Origin: Cordilura impudica
Lineage: Eukaryota > Arthropoda > Insecta > Diptera > Scathophagidae
DNA: 64,000 nucleotides
Assembly (NCBI GenBank): GCA_963682025.1
Contig: OY821520.1
Span: forward strand, 136,532,738-136,596,737
Direction of reading: 5' to 3'
The position numbers were made by a program, and so were the translations under genes. Below the pieces are notes generated by a model. The model saw only the letters and a program-made list of their open reading frames with translations, was not told the DNA's origin and ran no database searches. Of this stretch, positions 55,210 to 64,000 are shown one piece after another; position 1 is the first letter of the stretch, and every line of letters begins with the position of its first letter.

Positions 55210-55740
55210 TATACCCTATACCAGTATGTGGTCAGGGTATAATGAGTTTGTGCTGATGTTTGTAACTAACAAAAATATTTGACCTAGACCAAACATTTAT
55301 TATACCAGTCGACTCAGATTCGCCTTTTGATTCGATTTCTCGATGTCCATCTATCCTTCCTCCTCCTCCTGTCTGTCTGTCCGCTTGTGTGTCCATGAAA
55401 ACCTTGTAATCAAAGTGCAGGTCGTTTGTATCCACCATCGTTCGGTGCACGTTCAGACCTATTATACATACTAATCAGTAGTTCACATAAATCTGATTGC
55501 ATATCTTCACTTAAAAAACAAAAATATTGCTCAGATTTTGCGATAATAACAATTGACTTTACCACACCTGGTCATGATTGGTCTAATTTTGCACTTAGTT
55601 CTCATATAAAAATAACATCAGATATGTACTTTTTCATATCTAATATCCTCATTTTCAATATCCTCAGCAAAGTTGGATCAATAACCTTTCTCGATACACA
55701 TAGTAGAGGGTATTGTATAGTCGGACTAGATCGCCTATAA
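55210..55740 (+). repeat. Family G repeat, copy 8, diverged
   Basis: Starts ATACCCTATACCAGTATGTG and ends GTATAGTCGGACTAGATCGC. The GTCC tract is replaced by TCCTCCTCCTCCTGTCTG. An internal deletion shortens it to 531 bp. Confidence 0.85.
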
Positions 55741-56470
55741 TTTTCTAACTTGTTCTGTTTTGATATTTCTGCTTTTATGAGCGCACATGTCGTGTATTCG
55801 TCTATGCTTGTCTAAAGCAAAAAGAATATTATTTATATAGGAAAATGTGTTTTTTTTTCGTTCTTTGGTTTTTATAGCACAACTTGCTGTGGGCAAAACT
55901 ACTTTGGAAAGTTACAACAAAAACATATTTTGCTTGGAATAACTTTATATATATAAAAAGAAACAAATTATTTTAATGTCATATTTAAAGCACCGATTAA
56001 GAGCAACTTCTAAAATATTCAAAGTACCAAAGTTAACCAAAGTTAAATTAAAAAAAATATATAAACAATAAAGTTATTTCAAAACATAACAATCTTAATT
56101 TGTTCATTTTGTAAGCCTTGGGTTAACCCCGAAGGGTTTCACATTTTTGTATATTATAATTTTTAAATTAAAGTGTCATATTACTTAATCTTGATGGTAC
56201 GATTTTGAGTTTGTTTACTCATTGTTATGACTCATTGTTATAACAGGGTTAGTCCTAAAATTTTCTAACAAGTCAACATTGAAGAAAATTTAAAGATTAT
56301 TGAAAATGCATATAATAGAATGCATATAATAGACTAATAGATTTTGTGTTAAAATACTGTTCTTACCATGATATCTGTTATTTGTGGTCAGAAATTAAAA
56401 GAAAATATATTTTTCGAATATAATCGAAGCTGAAGGAATTACCATATCTTAGCAAAGCCAAAACTATTTA
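55741..56470. other. AT-rich intergenic DNA, nothing recognised
   Basis: No coding frame or repeat that I can support. Confidence 0.5.
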
Positions 56471-56600
56471 TATATTCATTTATTTATTTTGGCTCATGTG
56501 CAAGACATAAAATCTTATAATTAAAATACGGAATTACTACAAAATACATAGAATTAAGAAAATTTAACATTGATAATAACAATTATTAAAAATAATTGTA
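56471..56600 (-). mobile_element. Probable 3' end fragment of CR1-like retroposon
   Basis: Reversed, it reads AAGATTTTATGTCTTGCACA, then TGAGCCAAAATAAATAAATG, parallel to the tails at 28636 and 47220. Only about 100 bp are recognisable. Confidence 0.45.
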
Positions 56601-56799
56601 ATAATGTAAACGGAGATAAATACTGTGCTCAAGAATGATATAAAAATTTAAGAAGAAATTTAATAGAAAAATCATTTAACATAAAAAAAATAAATATTTC
56701 TTTATATCAATTAACAGTCTTTTTAAACACTTTCTTTAACTAAATTAAATAAATAAATTAAATAAGTGATCAGACTCTTTCTTTAACTCACACTCTCTG
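56601..56799. other. AT-rich spacer
   Basis: No feature recognised. Confidence 0.4.
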
Positions 56800-57400
56800 T
56801 CTGTCTGTCTTTCTGCCTGTCTGTCTTCCATGGGGCAACCCCATTCCCCCTCATCCTATTGACCTGAAACTTTGTCCATAGTCTTGCTCTGACTATAGAT
56901 TATTTTTAGGGTAGTCACGCACAGTCACGGAGTGCTTTAAAACCCATTTCCCCTTATCCGATCGATTTGAAGCTTGATCCATATACTTGCCGTGAAAAAA
57001 GATTAACTGTGGCATAGTCAGGCACAGTCACGCATAGTCACGCACAGACACGGAGTGATTTAAACCCCATTTCCCATCATCCGATCGAACTGAAACTTTC
57101 TCCATAGACTTGTTGTGACCAAAGATTAATTTTAAGATAGTCACAAACAGTCACTCATTGTCACGCATAGAACCCCATTTCCCTTCATCCGATCAATCTG
57201 AAACTTGGTCCATAGACTTGTTGTGACCAAAGATTAATTGGAAAATAGTCACGCAAGGTTAAGCACAGGCACGGAGAGATTTAAAAATAATGTGCATAAG
57301 GAAAGAAAGAGTTTTAACAAAAACTTTGTTTAGATTATTAAGAGCATTTCGTTGCTTATGAACTGTATCTTTGCAGGTTCAGTAAATCGAAAACATTGAC
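56800..57400 (+). repeat. Tandem ~110-bp repeat block (GTCACGCACA type)
   Basis: After CTGTCTGTCTGTCTTTCTGCC come four diverged units starting near 56841, 56943, 57066 and 57173. Each has CCCCATTTCCC, CATCCGATCGA, TGAAACTT, CATAGACTTGTTGTGAC and AGTCACGCACAGTCACGG. The flank CATAAGGAAAGAAAGAGTTT matches 30219-30240. It is a multi-unit version of the block inside the GGCGGG-TIR elements. Confidence 0.8.
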
Positions 57401-57440
57401 CAATCTTTTTGTCTCTTGGGGATTTAGGGAAATTTTATTT

Positions 57441-57600
57441 TATACCCTATACCCTTACCGCTATGTGGTGAGGGTATAATGAGTTTGTGCTACTCTATTT
57501 ATACGTGTCAACAATATTTCACGAAGACCCACCTCTTATTATACACATCGATTCAGAATCTCTGTATGAGTCGATTTAGTGATGTACGTCCGTCCGTCCG
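57441..57600 (+). repeat. Family G repeat, copy 9, first 160 bp only
   Basis: TATACCCTATACCC start and GTCCGTCCGTCCG end. It stops within the GTCC tract, next to the FB-2 foldback element. Confidence 0.85.
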
Positions 57601-58589
57601 AAAAAATATCTAAGTGGGCACTAGGGTAGCCCTTCATTACATGGAGGGGAAAAAGTGTTCGAATTTAAAGTCTCACCCCCCTAGAAATATGCGAATAGAA
57701 ATAAAAATGAGAAATACAAAGCTGTGGGTCAATGAAAAAAATTTAGAGGTGCCTCAACGCTACTGAAAATTTCAGTTGTGTTTATATAAGGAAAATATGA
57801 CTTTTTCTCAGATTTTACGAAAATTTCATTCTATAGTTTAATTTTTTCGACATGTTGTTATACTAATCGATATCAGTATGAAATTATCTTTCCAAAACGC
57901 TATATAACTTCAAAATCGAATAAAATCTCGCCAAGAAATAACAAATGCCCCAGACCACTTTTGTGCCAAAAAAAAACTCTAGGTCATGAAATGTGATGAA
58001 CAATTTTTCGTCTTTAACAAATTGATTACAGCCATCATTCTTCTGGTCTCTTTACCTACAAGTACTCAGATGTGAAGTATTGTTTCATTTCCACGTTGCT
58101 AACTTATTGCGAAATGAGATCAAAGAAGGAAAATTTTTTTGTGAAAAATTTTAAAACTCCTTTTTGCAGTTTTAAAAAATTTTCTTAAACAAAATTTCAA
58201 AAACTGCTTCTGGCACTTTAAAGTTTTGTTAAATATATGTAAATAAACTGTGTGAATTTTTAAGTAAATTCCTCTGCCAGAATTTTTTTTACAAAGAAGT
58301 CCTTTTGCGGATTTCGAGAAAAAAGAGTTTTATGTGAAATATTCAGTAATTCATTTTAACCATAGAAGCACATAAGGGTATGTTTTCGTGAAATAGCACA
58401 GTTTTATTTCCCAACCCATAGCAAGGTTTTTATCTAGTTTACTAGAACAGTTAATTTTTTTATATATGCCAAAATTCAAAGTTTGGCTTCCGCAAGGAAT
58501 GGCTTAACGTTGCACTATGGGGTATTTGTACCGAAAAGCTGGAATCAAATAAACGGGTCTTCCGATCCGCGTAAATATGTATACTATTT

Positions 58590-58800
58590 AGTTTTCGGGA
58601 TCGTTGATTTTAAATCTGAAGTCAAAATTTCGAAATTCAAAATGGCGGACACAAAATGGCGGACCATTTTTTTCAAACCTAAGCGCATTTCCATTAAACT
58701 TTGTCTTAAGGGGTTTTCGGTGTCGCTGATCTCAAATCTGAATTCAAAATTTCAAAAATCAAAATGGCGGACACAAAATGGCGGACCTGTGAATTTTTGG
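58590..58800 (+). repeat. 122-bp tandem units, forward pair
   Basis: Two units, each with AAAATGGCGGACACAAAATG followed by GCGGACC, TCTGAATTCAAAATTTC-type sequence and ACTTTGTCTTAAGGGGTTTT. The 110-codon frame over them (58483-58815) reads repeated KMADTKWRT-like peptides and is a repeat artefact. Confidence 0.8.
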
Positions 58801-59214
58801 TGTTTCGTATTGTAAAAATAATAAACTGAGCATACAAACAGTTTCATAAAAGTTTAACATGACATTTTGGTTGAAACTTTTTATAAGAAGCATTTGGTTT
58901 TCCGATTTCATTTCGTTTCATTCATTTAAATTTAATCTGATGATTACGGTTGTTTCGATGAGGAAGACGATGAAGTAGACGATCAGAAAGACGATGAAGA
59001 AGTGCAGTTATAAAGTTGCTAAGTAATTTTTAATAAAAAAAAATATCCACGCTTCCACGAGCACAAAATTGTGTATTTTTTCTCGAAATGAAAGGTCAGG
59101 AACCCCAAAAACTAAAAAATTCAAATCTGCGACCCCAAATTCTCAAATTCAGTTTAAAAAGCAGCTACCCCGAAAACCCGTAAAGACAATATTTGAAGTG
59201 AATGCGTTTAATTT

Positions 59215-59670
59215 TGGTTTTAAGAAAAACGGTCCGCCGTTTTGTGTCCGCCACTTTGATTTTTAAAATTTTGAATTCAGATTTGAGATCAGCGACACCG
59301 AAAATCCCTTGAAACAAAGTTTAGTGGAAATGCGCTTAGGTATGAGAAAAATGGTTCGCAATTTGGTTTCCGCCATTTTGATTTTTGAAATTTTGAATTC
59401 AGATTTGAGATCAGCAACACTGAAAACCCCTTAAGACAAAGTTTAGTGGAAATGTGCTTAGGTTTGAGAAAAATGGTCCGCCATTTTGTGTCCGCCATTT
59501 TCATTTTTGAAAGTTTAAATTCAGATTTGAGATCAGCGGTACCGAAAACCCCTAAAGACAAAGTTTAGTGGAAATGTGCTTAGGTTTGAGAAAAATGGTC
59601 CGCCATTTTGTGTCCGCCATTTTCATTTTTGAAATTTTGAATTCAGATTCGAATTCAGCGACCTCCAAAA
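59215..59670 (-). repeat. 122-bp tandem units, reverse set of four
   Basis: Four reverse-orientation units starting near 59216, 59338, 59460 and 59582, spaced by 122 bp. Each has GTCCGCCATTTTGTGTCCGC or a variant, GAATTCAGATTTGAGATCAG and AAAGTTTAGTGGAAATG. They pair with 58590-58800. The last two are nearly identical, which suggests recent unit duplication. Confidence 0.82.
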
Positions 59671-60524
59671 TCATTATATTACCAAATTTCCTACAAATAC
59701 CTTAACACGCTCAATTTTTATTAGCTTTTTGCATTGCAAAACACCGTTTTTTCGAAATCCTTGAAAACCATGAAGTGCATGTTTGTGCAACCTGCACCAG
59801 CGAAATTTTGTTACAATATATGTCAAAACTGTATCCATATCTTAATGGGGCGAAACGGAGCTCATAAACAAAAGTTCCAACATGCAGGCAAATTTTTTTT
59901 AACTTCTCAATTTTTAGGTGCTCCTAAGAAAACCGGAATTAAATTTAAGTAAGGGTACAAAACGAAGAGTTTTGTTGACTTAAACATAACTTATGTATCA
60001 GTTAACTAACGCACTAAATATAACTCTTGTCTTTAAGCGTTTACTGCACTTTCAACGTAAACATTGCCCTTTTTCGATACATCAAAAAACTTCATATCAA
60101 TTAATTGGAAAACCTCAACTTCAACGGTTTCCAGGCTACGCAAAATTAACTTTATTGTTATTTTATCGTTAGAACATGATTTAGTGGTCAATTAGCTATG
60201 CGATTAAAATTATTGCATGGGTTAAAACGCAATTTAAAATGTTAATTTTTTGCCGGCTTTTCAGTACGAATGCCCCTTAGTGCGTTGTTCGATTTATTCC
60301 AAAATGTTAGTATCTAAAAAATCAACAGCACTTATAAAAAATTGATTTTTTTGAATAAATTGTCTTTCATTAGCTTGGGGATATATGCGACCCCAAGTCC
60401 AAAAGGGTTAATGGGAACATATTATTTTTTCAGAAACCCTAGGCTAAAATATAAAATATAATATAAAATATAATATTTAAAAGTAGAAAACTGGTACATT
60501 TTTGATACTACGTATTTAGAAAGA
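59671..60524. other. Unpaired internal part of FB-2
   Basis: AT-rich sequence without a counterpart in the left half. The frame 59734-59952 (72 codons) shows no domain. A doubled ATATAAAATATA occurs near 60450. Confidence 0.45.
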
Positions 60525-61246
60525 GTACATTTAATGAATATTTCACGAAAAAAATTTATATTTCTCGAAATCCGCAAAAAAAAATTCTTTGTAAAAAAAA
60601 TTCTGGCAGAGGAATTTACTAAAAAATGCACACAATTAAACCCTAACATATATTTAACAAAAATGTAAATGCCAGAGCCATTTTTTAAAAATTTTGTTTA
60701 AGAAAATTTTTTAAAACTTAAAAAAAGGAGTTTTAAAATTTTTATCAAAAAAATTTTCCATCTTCGGTCTTATTGCGCAATATGTTAACAACGTGGTAAT
60801 AAAACAATACTTCATATCTGAGTACGTACAAGTAAAGAGACAAAAAAAATTTAATCAATTTGTTAAATTTTAAAAAATGTTAAGCACATTTCATGACCAA
60901 GAGTTTTTTGGTACAAAAGTGGTCGGGGGCATTCGTTATTTCTTGGAGAGTTTTTATTCGATTTTGAAGTTATATAGCTTTTTGAAAAGACAATTTAGTA
61001 CTGATATCGAGTCATCTAACAACTTCTCGAAAAAATTAAGCTATAGAACGAAATTTTCTTAAATTCTGAGAAAAAAATAGTCATATCTTCCCATATAAAC
61101 AAAATTGAAATTTTCAGCCGCGATGAGGCACCTCTAAATTTTTCCTTGACTGACCCAAAACTTTGTATCTCTCAGTCTTTTTTGCTATTCGCATATTTCT
61201 AGGGGGTGAGAGCGAAAGTTTGAACATTTTTTTATTAAGGGCCACC

Positions 61247-61617
61247 TTTGTGTACACGCAAATTTTTTAAGAATCTTTAGGTTAGGATTTCTTAAAAAAT
61301 TGGTTCCACGTTTTAGAGTTTTATAAAATTTACTTTGGGGCAAATTTAACCAAAAATTGTACATCTTTAAATACCAACTACTTAAAGTTGTTACGTTCTA
61401 TTTATTTACGACCAACACTTTTCAACACCTACGAAATAAATATTGTCAAACAAATTATGTCATTGAGACAAATGTAAAAATTATCAAAAATTTTCATTTA
61501 AAACAAAAAATCATTTGAAAATTAATTCAAAATTTTGTTTGAAATTTTATGTACGAAAAATTTAATGTAAAAAATAGCAGAACAAATTCGAAGAGATATT
61601 TTAGAAAACAAAATTAA
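61247..61617 (+). other. Upstream region of the 61.6 kb gene
   Basis: AT-rich with no obvious TATA box that I would defend. A TAA directly precedes the ATG (61615-61617), so if this is unspliced 5' sequence the start at 61618 is fixed. The promoter or an upstream exon could lie here or beyond the FB-2 element. Confidence 0.4.
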
Positions 61618-64000
61618 ATGTCTGGTAAAAGAAATCAGGCATCTAGGAAATGCTGTGATCTTAGTAAATGTCATGTTAAAAACAGACGAAAATGTGAAGG
61701 AACAAAAAATATACTGGAATGTAAAAACATAAAACAACCCAAACGCAATGTAGTGCAATATTTATATGTAGATCCACTGTTTATAGAAGAAGCCACATGT
61801 TCCAGTAGAGCTCGATTAAGGGGAGGAGGTGAAAAAGGAGATATCGGTAATGAAGAACATTTTTATGACTGCGCTTCTGAATCTGAGTGGGAGGAATATA
61901 ATGGTGATCCTTTCCAACAGCAACTATTACAAACAACAAATATCATTAATCAAATCCAAGAACCAAAACAATTTAAGGATCTTTTAAAAGAAGTGGCCTA
62001 CACTTCATATATGTTATATCGTTCTTTCCGAAAAGCCTATAGTAAAACGAAAAGAGATGATAATGAGCACAAATGCGAATATTGTCGCCAAAGAGAGAAA
62101 CTTGCAAGAGAAAATTATAATAATGTTGAAAACAAAGATCCATCGGAACCTAATTTAAATAAGGTACCCAAAGTTGTTGAGAAAAATCCAGATTTATGTC
62201 CGATATGTTCCCAACCATTGGCAGACAATACAACAGTGCCATCCGTAAAATCTCTGAATCAGAGTAACCCCGAATACAAAAGATCTAAGCTGAAAAATCC
62301 CGCAAGTGCAACTGCTCAGCCGGATGATTCTAAATTGACAATTGGATCTACTGCTCCGGTTTCTACAAAAACAAGTGTTCTTCCTAAAAATTATCTAGAA
62401 AATGAAGAAAGAGAACCCGGCGTTAATGAACAGGGTTCTCAAACTGAAAAATCTATAAAACCCGCAAATTCGTCTAAGAATACCATTAAAGAACAGTGGT
62501 CACAGACTGATAGTCCGGAAGGCATCACAACAAATGAGTCCGCCTCAAAATCTTGTCTATGTTCCAAGGGACGTACACAAGATCAACTTAAAATGTTTTA
62601 TTTGAAACCAGTTTCTGTTAGTATTCCATTAAAACTACAAGTAGAAGCTGAAAATATGAAGCCACACTTTATCGAAACTGAAATTATTCTAAAATCTTCT
62701 GGCGACCCACAACCGTTACAACAGTCAAGTAGCCGTCAACCCCAACTTCTGACTGGATCTATGCCAAGACATGCTGCCAGTTCCTCACAGAATCAAGCTG
62801 CAGCTACGACCGGCGATGTGGTGAGTACGCCTCAGAATCATCAAGAGATATATTTTCAAGGGAGCCCTCTACAAGCGGCCAGTGATATTTTCTATTCTTG
62901 CATCTCTAGCTCAGGCATTATAGAGCCGATCATGCAGCAAACACCCAAAGGAGAAGCTTCCCTCAATAAAGTATTTGAAATAGTCAATAAACGTATGCAA
63001 ACGCGAACAGAGGTGGCACCACCAACAGCAGTGTCAAAATTAGAAACAAAAATTCCTCAAATGCCATCTCATATATCTCAGCTAGACGCTAAAGTCCACT
63101 CAACACGCGGAGAGCTGCTGAAAGAAGTTAAGGATACTTTAGAACGTTCTAGCCCGGAAATTGTTTTAAAAGATATTAATAACAGGAAACTTCCCGATAG
63201 TTCAACTACCCGCTCTCAAAATATTCCGAAACAAACTGTACCAACAGTACAGCAAGCTGAAGACCCAAAAGCTATATCATCAGCTTTACAAATGGTGATG
63301 CGTAAAAATCAAAAAAATGCCTTGGAGCCATTATCCACACAAAATTCCTGGTCGCGTTTTATAGAATCTGTAACAGAACCCACAGGACTTATATCTGAAA
63401 ATATACAGACTGATGTAACAGCTGTTAAACCAACAGGACATTACAAACGTAATGACTTGCGTATTGAAATTAAAGAAGATTTACAAGAACTTTTGGAGCC
63501 CAAGCCCAAAATTTCTGATAATAAATATCAGAATGATGAACGAGATGAAATATTATTGGATTTGAGTAATTTATTCCATCCAGAAACAGCGCCTAAGCTG
63601 TCAACAAAAACAAATAAAAATAATGCTTTAGATGATATTCGCTTTATACTAGAACCACCCAAACCAGCTCCACTGACATCAGCCGCTTCTCGTACGAGTA
63701 TTGTAATAAATGTACGTTATATATTAAGTCCTAAACTAAAATACATAAAGAAACCAGCCAGAAAGATATATTCCAAAGAGGCCAGAGAAAAGATACTCGG
63801 AAATTTACATGAAGTTTTAACACCCAAGAGACTTAGGCCGATGGATTCACTTAAAACTCGTGATAGTGTTTTACATGATTTACGTTTTCTACTAGACAAA
63901 GGTGTAGAGAGAGCAATTTTTGCCAAGCAAGCACCACAACCAGTTCCATCACAACAAAATAAAACAACAAAACCTCAATTACCTACTGAAATAGGGAGTA
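61618..64000 (+). CDS. Host gene, unknown function, open to window end (partial)
   Basis: This is an uninterrupted frame of 794 codons from ATG at 61618 (start MSGKRNQASRKCC, in-frame TAA just before it) to the last base; the 3' end is missing. I do not recognise the protein. The N-terminus is basic and Cys-rich (C12, C13, C18, C26, C35). An acidic stretch with SESEWEEYNGD follows near residues 86-96. CxxC pairs at C153-C156 (HKCEYCRQ) and C194-C197 (DLCPICSQ) could together bind zinc. C313 and C315 form another CxC. Residues about 200-600 are rich in Ser, Gln, Thr, Pro and Lys and look disordered. From 617 to 762 a motif of the type [DN]-[LIV]-x-x-[LIV]-[LF]-x-P recurs about every 25 residues. 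No signal peptide or membrane segment is seen. The open frame and codon use unlike the surrounding AT-rich repeats argue for a real single-copy gene. An intron further on is possible. Confidence 0.85.
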   Translation, partial: MSGKRNQASRKCCDLSKCHVKNRRKCEGTKNILECKNIKQPKRNVVQYLYVDPLFIEEATCSSRARLRGGGEKGDIGNEEHFYDCASESEWEEYNGDPFQQQLLQTTNIINQIQEPKQFKDLLKEVAYTSYMLYRSFRKAYSKTKRDDNEHKCEYCRQREKLARENYNNVENKDPSEPNLNKVPKVVEKNPDLCPICSQPLADNTTVPSVKSLNQSNPEYKRSKLKNPASATAQPDDSKLTIGSTAPVSTKTSVLPKNYLENEEREPGVNEQGSQTEKSIKPANSSKNTIKEQWSQTDSPEGITTNESASKSCLCSKGRTQDQLKMFYLKPVSVSIPLKLQVEAENMKPHFIETEIILKSSGDPQPLQQSSSRQPQLLTGSMPRHAASSSQNQAAATTGDVVSTPQNHQEIYFQGSPLQAASDIFYSCISSSGIIEPIMQQTPKGEASLNKVFEIVNKRMQTRTEVAPPTAVSKLETKIPQMPSHISQLDAKVHSTRGELLKEVKDTLERSSPEIVLKDINNRKLPDSSTTRSQNIPKQTVPTVQQAEDPKAISSALQMVMRKNQKNALEPLSTQNSWSRFIESVTEPTGLISENIQTDVTAVKPTGHYKRNDLRIEIKEDLQELLEPKPKISDNKYQNDERDEILLDLSNLFHPETAPKLSTKTNKNNALDDIRFILEPPKPAPLTSAASRTSIVINVRYILSPKLKYIKKPARKIYSKEAREKILGNLHEVLTPKRLRPMDSLKTRDSVLHDLRFLLDKGVERAIFAKQAPQPVPSQQNKTTKPQLPTEIGS

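Larger units (their letters stand above)
57625..61246. mobile_element. Large foldback element FB-2, 3.6 kb
   Basis: The outer arms, about 57625-58360 and 60525-61246, are imperfect reverse complements beginning GGTAGCCCTT and (reversed) GGTGGCCCTT. Shared blocks include CCTAGAAATATGCGAATAG, AAATTTAGAGGTGCCTCA, TTTCTCGAAATCCGC and TTCTGGCAGAGGAATTTAC. Inside lie 122-bp tandem units in opposite orientations on the two sides. No transposase is seen. A 58922-59012 stretch reads GATGAGGAAGACGATGAAGT-like acidic triplets ending in TAA. The fragments at 35553-35694 and 41188-41530 are a second copy of one arm. Confidence 0.8.

Noticed and set aside
58483..58815. 110-codon frame with KMADTKWRT repeats
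   Set aside because: It arises from the 122-bp tandem units; the opposite-strand units give similar peptides at 59289-59561, so it reflects the DNA repeat.

Overview
This is an AT-rich, gene-poor stretch of a eukaryotic nuclear genome, most likely from a higher fly (Diptera). The reasons are the dense nesting of insect-type transposons, short introns (86 bp in one transposase), a (GTCC)n-bearing interspersed repeat like those of dipterans, and CR1/Jockey-type retroposons ending in AATAAATA tracts. I saw no rRNA or tRNA gene, no CRISPR array and no bacterial-type operon.

Layout: 0.4-0.7 kb, a truncated copy of a 0.7-0.8 kb repeat here called family G (ATACCCTATACCACTATGTGG-type end, GTCC tract, terminal palindrome). 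0.7-3.1 kb, a dead pogo/Tigger transposon with its TIRs and TA duplication. 3.3-6.4 kb, a hAT transposase relic split by two head-to-tail family G copies. 8.7-9.8 and 27.5-28.2 kb, a T-rich minisatellite. 9.8-27.5 kb, a family G copy split by a 16.9 kb Ty3/gypsy-class LTR retrotransposon complex holding two identical gag-pol units that share a 2.9 kb LTR; its outermost LTR ends point the opposite way to its interior. 28.6-30.0 kb, CR1-like retroposon debris. 30.0-35.5 kb, two copies of a GGCGGG-ended element and a foldback element. 35.7-41.2 kb, a 5.5 kb hAT transposon with a frameshifted transposase, inserted in a foldback fragment. 44.1-47.3 kb, a CR1-like retroposon. 48.4-55.7 kb, family G copies, one split by a 5.7 kb PIF/Harbinger element whose nuclease gene is itself split by a Jockey-type retroposon. 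56.8-57.4 kb, a tandem repeat. 57.6-61.2 kb, a large foldback element with 122 bp internal repeats.

The only clear non-transposon gene begins at 61,618 on the + strand and stays open to the window end (794 codons seen). It encodes a Cys-pair-bearing, largely low-complexity protein whose C-terminal part carries a degenerate ~25-residue repeat that I do not recognise.

The most intact mobile coding capacity is the LTR element. Gag and Pol are open in both units, the protease, RT, RNase H and integrase residues are present, an 18-nt tRNA-Lys(CUU) primer site is intact, and Gag and Pol overlap by 79 bp with an A-AAA-AAC heptamer suited to -1 frameshifting. Its Gag begins with a complete RING-H2 finger, which is unusual. 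All other transposases here are broken. Nothing in the window suggests that separate elements work together; they form a record of successive insertions.
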